64,000 nt of DNA from Leuctra nigra (Eukaryota; Arthropoda; Insecta; Plecoptera; Leuctridae): positions 9,266,316-9,330,315 of the forward strand of contig OW203768.1 of NCBI GenBank assembly GCA_934045905.1, written 5' to 3'. A program made the translations under genes and the position numbers. This document shows positions 38,601 to 53,600 of this stretch, piece by piece. Position 1 is the stretch's first letter, and every line of letters starts with the position of its first letter. Below the pieces are notes generated by a model that did not search any database, was not told where the DNA came from, and saw nothing but the letters and a program-made list of their open reading frames with translations.

Positions 38601-41600
38601 CCACTCGATTTGTCGTGTTTTTTCCACATTATTTGATTGAGATTTCCATAATTTTATATATTTTCCCATTTTTCGTATTTATACAATCTGTATGACGAGA
38701 AAACACGGAAAGAAATATATGTAACTTGGCTGGATTCCTTCGACAATTTATGCATTTGAATGCCTACAAGTTAACGAAAGACCAGAATAGTGACTCTTTA
38801 TTCTAGGCAGACTTGCTAATTTAAATGCTGTAAAAACAAGTAAATACACCAAGAATAGGAGTCTGTTTATGTGTATTCTAGTCCAATTTGTTTGTGTGGA
38901 AAGTAATTGGAGAACCATCAAGTTATCATGAACATGTTGTGATATCTCCAGGGTGAAGCTGAGAAGACTCCAGACTCCGAAATGCAGCGCCGGCTGCTGG
39001 CCGCTGCAAAGACCCTTGCCGACGCCACCGCGCGCATGGTGGAGGCTGCGCGGCAGTGCGCGTCCAACCCGCACGACACGGAGAGCCAGCAGCGTCTGCG
39101 CATCGCCGTCGAGGAGCTGCGCACGGCCACGCAGCTGGCCGCCACGCCCGGGCATCGCAGGAAGCTCATCACTCGCCTCGAGGTGAGTTGGTCGTTTTTG
39201 TTTGGCTATGTGGCATTGGGATTCAATTCGGGTTTGTTTCCGAAGTCTGTGGATGGGGTTCGGAGTTGCAAAGTTTTGAAAAGCCATTTAATTTTAGGTT
39301 AAGCAAAGAATGCAGGGTAATGACAGGTATTCTGGCTCAAAAATTTTGAGATTTTCACTAAAATGTTTGGAACTTTTTTGTTATTCAAACCATATTTGAC
39401 TAATGTTTCCAATAGAAAGTTTTTTTTTAGTAGTAGTATACATTTATTGAAGTAAACACACACAAATATTCACAATTCGCCTCAAGGGCCACGAAGCCAT
39501 TAAATGGCTTATCTGTGGAATATATACATATATAATATGTAATATATAATATATATATATAGGTTTGGACTTGGAATTTTGAACCTTTGATTTCAGTTCA
39601 TTCGAGCTGCTTGTCGTATGAGTATTAATTTTACGTCAGTTTGAATGAAAGTTCATTGTAGGAAACAGTTGAGATACCGTGTATGCACCCTCACCTTGTA
39701 AACACGTGACGTGACGTAACGATGTTGTCTCGTCAGTCCGCCGCCAAGCAGGCCGCCAGCAACGCCACGCAGTGCATCTCGGCGTCGCAAGGCGTAAACA
39801 CGCACAACACCAACACCAAGAGCCAGCAGGAGCTGATGACCGACTGCAAGACCATGGCCGACCACATCCCCGCCCTGGTGGAGGGCGTCAAGGGCACGCT
39901 CGCTCATCCCGACAACCCGACCGCCCAGCTGAACCTCATCAACGCCGCGGAGCAGTTCTTGCAGGTGAGCACGTCGCAGCGCAGGAAGACGGGAGAGTTG
40001 AGATCTTACGGCCTTTCACTCGGGGCTCCTACCATCCTTGTCCACTATATTTCCCACTTTCTCTAAAAGAGTATAGTACTAAATTAGCTAATGGATAAAG
40101 GTAGCAAGCACCTAATTTTACATTGATTAATGATTTTATCCTCTAGCTAACACTATCAAGAAGTTGAAAGACGTTTGCTAACGCTATCAAGAACTTTAGC
40201 AAGAGGTACAAAAACCGGCCCTTAGACACTTTTTAAAATAATATTGTTAACTTTTTTGTTGTTTCTTTTAAAGGGACACAGCACAGAACTGCTAGGTATA
40301 TTTTCATACCTTCTTAAAATTGTATTGGATCTTCTAGAAGAAATACTGATTGAAAGCTCTGCAGTTTTCATATTTCAATAATTTTATACTTTTTTTTCGA
40401 TAAAATATAATAATGATGAGACCATGATTAATGAATTACTCTAAAGGATCACATCATTTTGGTAACTTTCATAGCACTTATTTTTATTGATTGTCAATAT
40501 TTGACCACTTTTCTATCCATCTTTGTCCACTATTGATGCTTGTGGAGATTTTCGAGTGCCACTTGACTCATCCTCACACGTAATCTCCAGCCTGGCTCAA
40601 GAGTGGTGCAGTCGGCCCGCGCCGTGCTGCCGACCGTCAACGACCAGTCCTCCGCCATGCAGCTGGGCTCGAGCTCGCAGCAGCTCGGCTCAAGCCTCGG
40701 AGACCTGCGCTCGTGCGTGGGCCGGGCTCGGGACGCGTGCTCGGGCCTGGAGCTGGAGTCTGCTCGGGATCTGATACTCAGCCTCCAGCAGGAGCTGGAC
40801 GCGTTCCAGCGCGCGGCCGAGCGTCTGGAGCTTAGACCGCTGCCTGGAGAGACGGTGAGTCTTGAATCACTTCTTGTCTTACTTATAAAATGATTCTTCT
40901 TTCTGAAATAAATAAATATCTTCAGTAGTATTCTGGTGGCTCTACCACGAGATGTAGAATAGAATAAAAAAGCATAATTTTTCGTAACTACCTATATTAT
41001 TTATGCATTTTTAAAAAAGCATTAGGTGTCAAAAGTCCACTGAAAGTCATAAAACTGAACTACCATACCTTAATTTTCACAACTGAAAATATGTAAAAAA
41101 TTGAAAATGCAATCTTTTTTCATAACAATGGATCCTTTCGTGGGGATTTTTTTTAAAGGGAATCAAATTCAATTTTTGTGTCTCCCTTAAAAATTGAATG
41201 CCTACACTTCTGTACATAATCTACCAATTCTCTTAAAGTCTGACGATCGCTTGGTAGTTAAAATCTCATCTAGGAATGTTGATACATATTCTATTAAAAC
41301 ATAGAGACTGCAGTAGCCGCTGGCCGCCTCCTATTAAATCATTCCATTGAATCTCCAGGCCGAGTCGACTGCCCTGCAACTGGGCAGCTCCTCAAAGAAC
41401 GTCGGCCACGCGATGGCTCAGCTGCTGAGCGCCGCGTCTCAGGGCAACGAGAACTACACGGGCATCGCGGCGCGCAACACATCCACCACCTTGCGCGACC
41501 TCACGCGCGCGGTTAGAGGTGTCGCGGCTACCACAAATGATAGGGAGACCCAGATAAGGTGGGTGACAGCATTAGAAGATTTTAATCAGTTCTTTTTAAC

Positions 41601-44600
41601 TCTTTGCTTCAAATAATGATTTTAACAGTTTGTCAAATTTAGAAACAAAAAGTATGATTTTTAATTTTTAATGATTCTTTACAGAAGTAAATTTGAGTAA
41701 ATTTTTGCAGTTAGAAACAAAAAGTATGATTTTTAATTTTTAATGATTCTTTACAGAAGTAAATTTGAGTAAATTTTTGCAGTTTGCTTAAATCTTCCAG
41801 TTTTTATCTAGAATTGATGAGTTCGACATTTCTTCATCTGTAATATACACATTCTGTGAGCAAAAGATGTGCATGGAAGACATTTAAAAGTTTCACCAAC
41901 AGGAAGCTTTGTTTATTAGGACATGCAATGTGTGGCATGTTAGAAAATATTGCTTTTTCTCGTGCAGAATCATCACCAGTGCCGAGGAAGTGATGGTGCG
42001 CTCGCTCAGCCTGATCGACGAGGCGAAACACTCGCTGCACAGCCCCGAGAACAACAACAAGAACCTGGCGCAGGTGGCCAAGAACGTCTCGCAGGTAAGC
42101 CGATGGTCTTGGACATGTTGTGATCGACAGACTCGGAGACAATTTGCAAATTAATTGAGAGCGAGAACCATGTTAAACATCCTAAAACGATTTGAGTGTA
42201 AGGCTTCATATGTCAGTAAATCTGTAACTTTTTGAGTGATTCAGCATAAAATTTGTAAAAAGTTATAAAATATTAGTTTTGATGACCCAAAGTTTCAGCG
42301 AGGTTAGAATGTTTTCACTTTTCAAACAATCAGGAGTATTTTGTTCAAATAGTTATATACACAATCATTGGTCTCTACATTATCCAAATTTTTAGCACAT
42401 TACAGCTTGATAGTTTAGATGAAACACAGACACCGAGCCAAATAACTCCCAAGTATAAAGGAGATCTTCACTTCGCTCAATCTTTATTTATTGGTAATTT
42501 TTCTTTAAAGCAATGACTATGTGCTGTGAAGTTTTACAATGCCTGCATCTTCTTCCAGGCTCTGAACAACTGCGTGAGCTGCCTGCCGGGCCAGCGCGAC
42601 GTGGACGACACGATCAACAGCATCAGCGACGCCGCCAACGTGCTCGACATGAACGAGTTCCCGCACACCGACAAGTCCTACGGCCAGCTGCAGCAGGAGC
42701 TGAACAGCGCCGCGACACATCTCAACGACGCCACCACCGACGTCGTCACGTCCGTGCGCAGTCCCGCACAGCTGGCGTCATCGTCCAAGCAGTTTGGTAG
42801 GTCAAACATGCTCATTTCTCAAATCAAATAGTGGCTGAACAAACAACGTATGTCAAGATGTTTGATGCCTGACATTAAAATCACCCAAAAATTTCTTTTC
42901 TATACCTATCCAGATCCTTGTATAATTATTTTTTGGAATACTTTTTTTGTGTTTTCTAAGAGAAATTCTGAAACCTTGTATTTAAATGTATTGCTTATTT
43001 CTTATTTTACTGGCCCCACACATTATTTTTGAAATCTATCCAATAATAAAATTTTGTACCTTTGACTACTATTATGAGGTGTAGCAGCTTGATGTAGTGA
43101 AAGTCTGGTTTGAACTCGGTATGTCTGTTCTGTCGCCAGGCAACGCATTCGGCTCGCTGTTCGGCGTGAGCATGGAGATGGCCGGTCAGACCAAGGACAC
43201 GGAGGTGCGCGGCCAGATGGTCGTGTCGCTCAAGAACGTCTCCATCGTGTCCAGCAAGCTACTCTACACGGCCAAGACGGTGGCCGCCGACCCCTCGGCT
43301 CCCAACGCCAAGAACCAGCTGGCCGCGGCCGCTCGGTGAGTTTCAGCCTCGTCCTCACAGTTGTACCAACTTCTGAATTTTAGAAAGAGCTGACATCGGA
43401 ACGCACAATCAATTGCTCAAAGCGCACAAATGACCGTACATTATTTAATTCATATGAATTTTTTGGGGGATAAAATCTTCTAGTCAGAGAATTTTCCCTG
43501 CTGAAAAATATTGGTGAGATCTTGACAATTCTAGCAAGATCTTGCCAATTTTTTTTAGCTGGAGGCCAATTCTTGAGCTTTTACATTTTGAAACCGTCCA
43601 TTTTGATTGTTTAATTCATGAAAGAGTTGAGAACTAGGTTGTAGCCTTCAACTTTTTCAAGTTTTAAATAATGCAAATTGTAAAACGGTTTGAAAATGTG
43701 AATCTCAACAATTTGCCTCCAGGGAAACCAATTAGGTTTCCTTCCTTGTAATGATGGTTCTGTCTCGATGAGCACCTGACTGACAGGATGCCTTGTGTGA
43801 ACTTAGCTCCGTGACGGAGAGCATCAACCACCTGGTGGACGTGTGCACATCGGCCGCGCCCGGACAGAAGGAGTGCGACAGCGCCATCCGCCAGATGCAG
43901 GCGCTGCGGCCGCTGCTCGACAACCCCAGCGAGCCGCTCAACGAGTGCTCCTACTTCGAGTGCCTCGAGACCGTCATGGAGAAGTCACGCAGTCTCGGTA
44001 TGTTGCTTTGTCGTACAACTTGTTAAGCAGAGTTATTCTAGGAATGTCATAGGTTGTTGCCATGACAATAAAGTTCTAATCAACCGTTTAAAAGTTAGTA
44101 GAGTACTATTGAAAGACTCGCCCTTAATCAACTAATAAACCTTAATTTGTAATAGTTATCAGAATTATGCTTTTAACTCTCCATACCATGAGCAAAGTAT
44201 AATGGAATCTACATGAATTGGCTCCATTTATTGATGGTAATTTGTGTGTTGTTTAACGGATGAAATTCATTTTCAAAAGAAAAGTTTGTACAGTTGCCAA
44301 AATTCCACTTTGATGTCTGATAAACAGAATGGTTGGACTTTCAAGAACTTGGAAGCTGTTAAGTATATACTTAAAATGGAGCCATTTATGTAGATTCGCT
44401 ATTCCCCTCTAGTGATGAAATTTTTGCAAAACAACCCTCCATAACTCTCCCCCTTGATTGAGCGATGTTCTTTGCCCTCTTACAAGTTGAAAAACACTGA
44501 AATATCTAGGTTATTTACTGAGAATACATATGAGAGGAGCTTCAATAACTTTGTTGCTTCCGCAGGCGATGGAATGACCGGCATCGCCAACCACGCCAAG

Positions 44601-47600
44601 AAGTCCGAGCACGAGCAGTTCGGCGAGGCCGTGCGCAGCGTCAGCGGCTCCATCTGTGGGCTGATCGAGGCGGCAGCGCAAGCTGCTTACCTCGTGGGCG
44701 TGTCCGAACCCTCGAGCGTGGCCGGCCGCCACGGGCTAGTCGACCAGGCGCAGTTCGCTCGGGCGGCCACGGCCATTCAGTCGGCCTGCACGCTGCTCAC
44801 CAATCCGACCACCAACCAGACACAGGTGAGGGATGCGTCGGAGAGGAACGAAAAGCTACTCCATTATTATGTACCTAAATCACGAATATGAATATTAATC
44901 TCTGAACAGAAAAAAATATTTATTGGAATAATAGTATTCAGAAACGAGGTTCATTCTGTGTGTGCAAATTATTTAATAAAAGAAACATTTTGACTAACTT
45001 TTCTCATTATATTTATATGATGAATGATGATGATCATTAGGGTTGGGCGAACCGGTTCGTTTTCGAACCGAACCGGCTAGCTAGGTTCGAAAAACGAACC
45101 TCTAAGGTTCGTTTTCGAACCTTTTTCGAACCTCCCGCCTTTTTTTCCCGCCTTTTTTCATTCAAACAATGCGACCAATATCTTGTCTCTTATTTGTCTA
45201 ATGTTGTCCTCTTGTCTTTAGTGGTGCAGTAAAATGGTAAAACCTGGGTAAATCCAACCCCTGTAAGCCGAAATCCATCATAAATGAAAGTAAACTCAAA
45301 TCCTGCCACACTATAGGGTGTTCCATGTTAAAATAAATCTTAAACCGAATTTTTAATAAGACGTAATTCGAAGTGCTATTTGGTCCCAAGTAGAAAAGTA
45401 GCATTGATTTCAGTTTAGAAGTCGAAGTAATTTCCTTGTTGAGTAAAATTTTCGAAGTATAAAAATGAAATAATGATTGTTGCGATATAAACTGTGCTGT
45501 ACTTTTGGAACAGAGTGTACTTTTGGGTCCTACAGCTGCTGGCCAGCAGGTACCTGACCCTTGCTGAAGGGAGGATTCTTTTGTTTGTCTCTGTTGAAAG
45601 GTCTGTGAACTCACAGCTTTCTCGCAGTAATCAGATGACAAATAACTTGACTTGACAACATATTTGATTTTATTTTGATGATATTGTATGTTTATGGTTA
45701 TTGAATAAATAATAGTGGTCATTTCAAAACCATTCGCGATCTAATGAAGGAAAGAATATCACGCAAAAGATAAAAATAATGGTGTATATTTGAACTTTCC
45801 AAACTTCATTGTAACCCAATGCAAAATCAAAAACAGTATGACGATTGGCGAGATAATTTTTGAAGAATATTGAACTATTTTCGCGTAAAAGTGCAATTTA
45901 TTTGTAGAGTATACAATCACAGGAATACCATCTCTCAACTTGAGCAAGTATTTTCGAAATGAAATTCCAATTGCGGCGTTGAAGAGAGGAAGTAAAGTGA
46001 AAAACAACTGCTCAATTATCATTTGGAATAAAATGTAATGGATTAAAATTTCGAGCAATATATTTCGCGTTTTTGTTCCGATTATATTTGGTATTATGTT
46101 AATGTCCCTGTATAAAAATAGAAATAATATCGGCGTAAACAAACACCCCATCAAACAGCTGTTTTCAAGTGTCTAACCACTTGACTTGCGAGGGGAGGGG
46201 GAGAATGGTTCTCACGTGCTTATCTTTACTACATATCTGGAAAATATCATTTTCTGAAAAAAAAAAGGTTCGGTTCGTTTAAGGTTCGAAATTTCGAACC
46301 TTGGTTCGAAAAAAAATGAGGTTCGCCCAACCCTAATGATCATGATCATATTTATTATGATGGTGATTTTTTTAATGTTATCATTCGAAAAGTTGCTTAT
46401 TTGAATAATTAATTTGCACCTAGAATGAACTGAATTGTTTGATATTACTAAAATGATCAAGTTTTTAAGACAAAAAATTAATACAAACTCTTATCAGATA
46501 ATTTTTATGCAATAACAAATGTAGGTACCTACCTACTGTTTCCAACTTTTATTCTCTATTCTGCCCTGAATCATCTGTAGTGTCCCTCATCAATGATGTT
46601 CTGGTCTTCTCACAGCAACTTACGATTGTAATCTCGTCTTTGGTCTCCGCAGGTCCTCTCCGCCGCCACTCTGATCGCCAAGCACACGAGCTCGCTGTGC
46701 AACGCATGCCGCGTCGCCTCCTCCAAGACGACCAACCCCGTCGCCAAGAGACACTTCGTGCAGTCGGCCAAGGACGTTGCCAACTCCACCGCCAACCTTG
46801 TCAAGGAGATCAAAGGTACAACAGCACTCGATGTTTGTTATAACCTGCCATAGGTGTTGGTTTAAGTTCAGGACAAGATTTAGTAATTTATGCACTAGAA
46901 TTGGAAAAATTTCCTAAGTTTTCTACTATAAATAGTAAATACGATAAAAAAACCCCTTAAAATTCTCCTAATTGCTTGTAGACTGTACATACCTAAAGGT
47001 TTTTGTAGGTTCATTTTTGTAGTTTTTTAAAAATTCTCAAATGATTCAAATGATATTTAAACACAAAATTGCTGAAATTGTGGTTGAATTTCAGATAATA
47101 TGAATGTACGCACACACCTCTAAGATAACAATTGATCTTCTGTTTCCGCAGCTCTGGACCAGGACTACTCATCTCACAACCGCGACGCATGCCTGGTCGC
47201 GACCCGGCCTCTCCTCGACGCCGTGGACAGCCTGTGCGCGTTCGCCGGCTCCCCGGAGTTCGCCAGCCAGCCGGCGCGCATCAGCCACGCCGCCCGCGCC
47301 GCACAAGAGCCCGTCACCTCGGCGGGACGCGCCATCATCGACGGCTCCTGCCAGATGGTCGGCGCCGGCAAGTCGTTGGCTGTCAGTCCCAGAGACCCGC
47401 CCACGTGGCAGTTGCTGGCCAATCACAGCAAGAGCGTCTCCGACTCTATCAAGAGGCTCGTTGCTTCCATTCGGTGAGTTTACCACCTGGTCTTCAAGAA
47501 TTGTCAACGGAATATTGCTGTCTGTTTATAAAAATCTAATAATTCGTCAGTAATTTATAATCAACTGATTTGATCTTTACTGTCTTTGTCAAGAAGTTTT

Positions 47601-50600
47601 AATAATGTGCATAGAAATTCAGTTTAAGGGTAGTAGTGCCTACATTCTTTTTATCTCACGAATAAGGAAAATGAATGAATAATAAACAACATTTAAATTA
47701 ACTAAAATATAATCAGTCAAATCACTATTTATGATATTTATGGGTGGGACCATAAAATTTGTCACAGGCCATTTTTAGAGGGTCTTTACAAGTTAGTTAC
47801 ACACACTGCATAACTTTTAAACTATTTGGTTTGAAAAATACATTGAAAAAGTATCTTAAACGATGAAACGTCAAACTCATGTTTGTTTTGTGTGTGTGTG
47901 CAGAGACAAGGCGCCGGGACAGAAAGAGTGCGACGCCGCGATCGCCCAGCTGTCCGCGCGGATCCGCGACCTCGACCAGACGTCGCTCTCGGCCGTGTCG
48001 CAGAGCCTGCCACCGCGGCGCGACAACTCGCTGCAGGGATTCACCGACCAGATGGAGAGCTCGGCCAGCGAGATCCTCGACAAGCTCGATCCCGTGCGGG
48101 GCGCGGCCAAGTTCGAGGCGGAGAACATCGGCCATGCGGTAGGTGACACTAGGGTTTAGTTATAAAATAACCAGCTGTTTCTTTACCGTAAAATTAAAAG
48201 GAATGTTTTTCGCAAAACATTTTATATTTGGACATTCCATAAATTCCATAAAAACTACAAAATGAATATAAATAAAACCCGTCCATAATAGAACTACATA
48301 TAAAAACTGAATATAATTTATAAATAGACAATCAAAACAATTTTTTCTGAACAATTATGTCAAATACAAATTTATTTTCCAGAATTTTCTGCATTTTTGG
48401 ATAATATTAATGGGATAACCAAACTGCATGTAAATTTTGGGTTGGTCTTGTATGATAATAAAAATGTTGTAAAGAAAGATTTATAAGATGTTTTTAGATA
48501 TATAATTTTTAATCTTCTAGGTACATCAAATAGTTTCTTGACTACTATCGTGTCAACGAGTGACTTGTTATAACAACTGTCATGCTTGTTCCGCAGTTGA
48601 ACCAGCTGGTTCTCTACTTCGAGCCTCTGGTCGCCGGCGCGATCGGAGCCGCCTCCACGATGGTCCACTCGAAGCAGCAGATGGTGCTGCTCGACCAGAC
48701 CAAGACCGTGGTCGAGTGCGCCCTGCAGCTCGTCTACGCCACCAAGGAGTGCGGCGGCAATCCCAAGGTCAGCACGAGCACGTTAACTAGAGGCGGTGGG
48801 ATCGGCAGTGATACTTGATTGTGTTGCTGCTAAAACAAACCATGAGTCTTAGCCACTGATCTCCATGTACTTCCACTTCGTTGCGTGGATTGCGCATTGA
48901 ATCCCTTTAGCATTAGTCCCAGTGAAGTCGAAAATACATTAGAAAAATGTTCCTTTTCAAGGTCATCAATTTATAACAGACTTTTACAGGATCTAAATCA
49001 TGTCTAAAATCACTTTGAATGAAATAAATCATTACACTAGTCATTAGTTAACTTGTTAATTAACACGTTTTAGTTACATTAGTTATAATTTGTTACAAAT
49101 CCACAAAATTATTACAGCGGCGACTTAGAAAATGTTGACTTCACTCGCATAGCATTGATAAGCAATCCAAGTGTTATATATCAGTGGTCTTAGCTTAGTA
49201 ATAGGTTTAGTTTACTTCCTGGAAATACACACCTAAAAGATAAGTTAAAAGGTATGACCATCGAGAATGTAATGGTGAAGAAACACGGATGTGTTTATCC
49301 TGAATATAAAGTCAAGCCGTGGTTTTTTGTAGCCAACACATCTCTAAAAGGAACAATTCCAAAGTAAGAATTAGAATAAATCTGAATGATTGAAAGATTT
49401 AGTTAAATTGTTCTTTTACTGGACAAAAGATTGAATAATTAAAGATTGTCAAAGCTGTAATTTAAAAATGTACCAGAAAATAACTAATTGAAAATGCCAT
49501 TAAGTATAAAGTAAAGTTCATTCACGATTAGAATAGCAAGTCGATCACGTCGTTCATTGGTCGGTCACATGAACACTGCCCTGTCAATGGCAAGACTTTC
49601 TTATTTGCATTATTGAAATTGTATAAAGTATGTGCAATACACACTTTTTAATAGTAGAAAATATTAGAAAACTTCAATAAAATTCGTTTATCTTTATCTA
49701 CAGTCGTCTTGTACATATTCTTTGATAATTGATATTTACATGTGTAGGTTTACAAATGTTTGCTTGACTACAGTAGTACGTGGGCTTGCTATTCTAAACG
49801 TGAACGAACTTTATTTAGTATTTTTTAGTAGTGTGTGTTTATATTTACTATTTTTATAAGATATTGTGGAGACAGGCTAAGATTCTTTTACAAAATTTAT
49901 ATTTTTATCGAGACTTGACTTTCTTTAGAAAAACTAAATGATAGAAACAGTTCAATGGAGCAAGTCGAGCTACTGGCCGTGAGTACTAAAGAGCAAATGT
50001 CCCGCACAGGCGCTGACAATCCACCCGGACATCGACGAGTCCGCCGAGGCGACCAAGGACTCGCTGCAGGACGTTTGCAAGACGCTGGAGCACCTGGCCA
50101 CGCAGGCCGGCGTCGTGACCGGCATCATCGACACCATCACGCGGGCGATGTCGCGCGTCGCCGACAACCGCACCTCCACCACCGTGCACATGGAGTCGGA
50201 GTACAGCTTCGTCGACTACCAGACGCGCATGGTCGCCGCCGCCAAGGAGCTGGCGCGCATCGCGCAGGAGATGGTACGTGATGATACTAATCAACACCCA
50301 TTGATAAGCATCCACCTGTTTCAGCTACTCGAAATAATGTGAAAATAAACACAAATGCAGCAAATCTTTTAGTTCTTTCTGATTGTACTTAAAATGTTAA
50401 AATGTTGGTAAAATGAACTTGATCAACTTTATCAGAACATTTGCACAATGTTTCAACCAATTAGAGAATTTTGATTTGGTCTTTACTCTTTAGGCAATTT
50501 AGAGAAAAAATTGTCTATTTCAAAATAGACAAGCAAAGCAGAATAGTTGTCTTATGCAAAATTTCAGCTCAATGAAGATAAAGAGAGAATAAATAGAGAG

Positions 50601-53600
50601 ATCTGAGCCAAAAGAGTCTGAAGAAGATGCATACTTATTTACTTAACCCTTTGGAGTCATATTTATTTTACACTGGTTAGCTCCACACCACAGGTCATAT
50701 TTAATTTGTGGAAAAATCAGGAAAAAGAACAATTTCAACTTCACTTTCATCACTCTTAGCATCCCCTACATCACTTTCAATCAAAATCATTTTCAACATC
50801 AGTATTTATATTGTCCTATTCATCCTCACTAAATTAATAATTAAGAGTCAGAGTCATCCCAAACTTCAACAATATAGGTCTCTCATAGCCATTTCTCGGA
50901 GCTGGACGCCATCTTGGAAAGAAATGACTTCTTTAATTTTTATAAAAATAATGGCACTAAGAAAGCAGTGGGTGATTTGCTGGATCAGTTGGTAAACCTT
51001 GTCAGAGTTACTAGAAACACTCAATAGATGGTGTGACCTGCCTGTTTTGAGTAAAAATGGCGCGGAAATTCAAGTCGACCTATTGTCGACAGATGACCAG
51101 AACTAATGTATTTTTATGTCGACCCTAGGTCGACAGATGACTCCAAAGGGTTAAAAAATTTCCATTAGTACAACTAATTTCAAAAGACAAGATCCAAACG
51201 ATTAATGGTTTTCAATGGAGAGAAGAGTGATGATAATGTTCTAAGAGCTCTGCTTGTACTTGTGTAGGTGAGCAAGTCCAGCACCGACGCCACACGACTG
51301 GGAGCTCTGGGCGGCGAACTAGCCCGACAATACACCCAGCTGGCCGCAGACTCATCGGGCGCAGCCGCCGCCACCGTCAATGCAGATGTCTCATCGCGCA
51401 TACGCACCGGCGTGCAAGAGCTGGGCCGCGCCTGCGTGGATCTCGTCAAGGCAGGAGGCACGTGCCAGATGGCGCCGCAAGGTGACGCGTTCCATCAGCG
51501 GGAGGTCTCCGAGACAGCGCGCACCGTGTCTGAGAAGGTACGTAATATGTATTACACGCCGTGAGTTTAGAAATGTGAGTCCTCTTTCTTGTTTATAATG
51601 TTGTATTAAAACAGAGAGAGATTCTGTACCAGTAATGTACTATTTAAAACCACAAGACTCTTGGATCCTGGTATTAAAAACAATTTAAAAACACTTGATG
51701 TATCAAGTTTATAAAACTACTATCATATGACTGCGTAGGTGCACCAAGTGCTGGCGGCACTCCAGGCTGGCTCACGCGGCACGCAGGCCTGCATCAACGC
51801 GGCGTCAACCGTGTCCGGCATCATCGGCGACCTCGACACCACCATCATGTTCGCCACCGCCGGCACGCTGCACGCCGAGAACGACGACGACAGCTTCGCC
51901 GACCACCGCGAGAACATCCTGAAGACGGCCAAGGCGCTGGTGGAGGACACCAAGACGCTGGTGGCGGGGGCGGCCTCGTCGCAGGAGCAGCTGGCCGTGG
52001 CTGCGCAGAACGCCGTCTCGACCATCGTGCAGTTGGCGGAGGTCGTGAAGTACGGAGCGGCGTCCCTCGGGAGCAACAACCCGGAGGCTCAGGTTCGTGG
52101 CGGCTTGTGACTTACAGTAGTGAATAGTAGGAACTAGGAACATTCCAAATGATCATAATTCTCAATTATTTTTACCCAAATTATTGAAATTGGTTTGTTA
52201 AATAAAAATATCTTACTTTTTTGCACAGATAAATTCAACATTTCATGAAGTTTTGCTCCTGAAAAGTTCATGATCCCCCAAAAGTACAAAACATTTCTCT
52301 TATCTTCAATTCAAAGATAGATAATTTTTCTATGGCCATAAACATACAAATTGTATTTATTTTCAAGTCTGGTAACGGTAATTTCTACATAGTTTCCTCA
52401 AAATTACTCAAAACTACTGCCGTCAACTAAGAATTTGTAAAAGCTATTTTCTGATATTTCACATCTTTATAATTTGAAACCAATGGAAATCAAAAGAGAG
52501 TAAAAGTGCCACTCAGTACTAATGGCACCACCTTCTGGTTTCCTGCTCTTGCTCCAACAACTAACTGTGATCCCTGCCACCAGGTGATGCTGATAAACGC
52601 CGTGAAAGACGTCGCGTCGGCTCTCGGCGACCTCATCCACGCCACGAAGGCTGCGTCGGGCAAGAGCATCAACGATCCGACGATGAACCACTTGAAGGAC
52701 TCCGCCAAGGTAAGTCGACGGCCGTCTCTGTCGCTTCACTTCTTGTGTTCGTCTCGCGTGTTTCTCACGACTGACTTGATGTTGCAGCACTTGGCGGTGC
52801 GACGACATCCTAACCGACTCTTCAGACTGCACTCTGACGACTGACTAACTGACTTGACACTACGTTGACTTTTTTGTCTCATTTCGGAAACTGCTATTGG
52901 CATTTGATCTGAAAATTAGATATTTTTTATTAAACTTAATGAAATACTTTTATAAAGCTGTACATTCAAACGACTGTGATGCTAACTGTATTTTGATACA
53001 ATAAAAATTAAGTAATTTTCAATGAATTTCTTTTGATATGTGGTCTTGATTGGTGTTGGCAAATATCATAATAGAAATCTCAAGAATTGGGATTAGAAAA
53101 TAGTTACTGTTCTTGGCCGTTGGCTTGCACAATATTATTTCCCTACTGGCATAACTTCATCTAATAATATATGGATGGAGTTATGATTACAAAGTTTGTT
53201 GATTGTTCGTACAATTCGGTGCGATACAATATTTGATAAAATTATTTGAAGACCCCGAGATAGTAAAAAATCAACATCAACTCAAATTCACTCAACGTTT
53301 TAGGTAATCTATTTAATATTTCTTAGCAGAATAGGTATTAGGTACACGTGTCCCCGACTTTTCTCTGTTGTTTGAATTTAACCAATCCATCTAACTAACA
53401 TAACAATAAGTGGTTTCTAAAATTAACGTAACGGTGGACTTTAATTCCAAACTATTGTTCATCACATCCAAGTTTTTCTGAGTATTTCTTGTTACTAAAT
53501 CAAAATTACCGATTAATACTGTGATTAATAAATTTGTTCTCTTCGTCTTGCTTGGAAAGAACTGGCCGATGTTGTCAAAGTCAGCAAAACAACTGTGCTA

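Larger units (their letters stand above)
45038..46335. mobile_element. hAT-type element (family B) with TTCGAACC arrays, intron 24
   Basis: 1298 bp, ends TAGGGTTGGGCGAAC and its inverse, exact 8-bp target duplication atgatcat (45030-45037 and 46336-46343). Both ends carry palindromic ggttcgaacc arrays. No hAT transposase motif was found, but the interior has two open minus-strand frames. Confidence 0.93.

Noticed and set aside
52788..52844. Alternative talin exon of 18 codons after a 78-nt intron
   Set aside because: Acceptor gttgcag is fine and phase fits, but the peptide ends at once, with no poly(A) signal close by; chance is likely.
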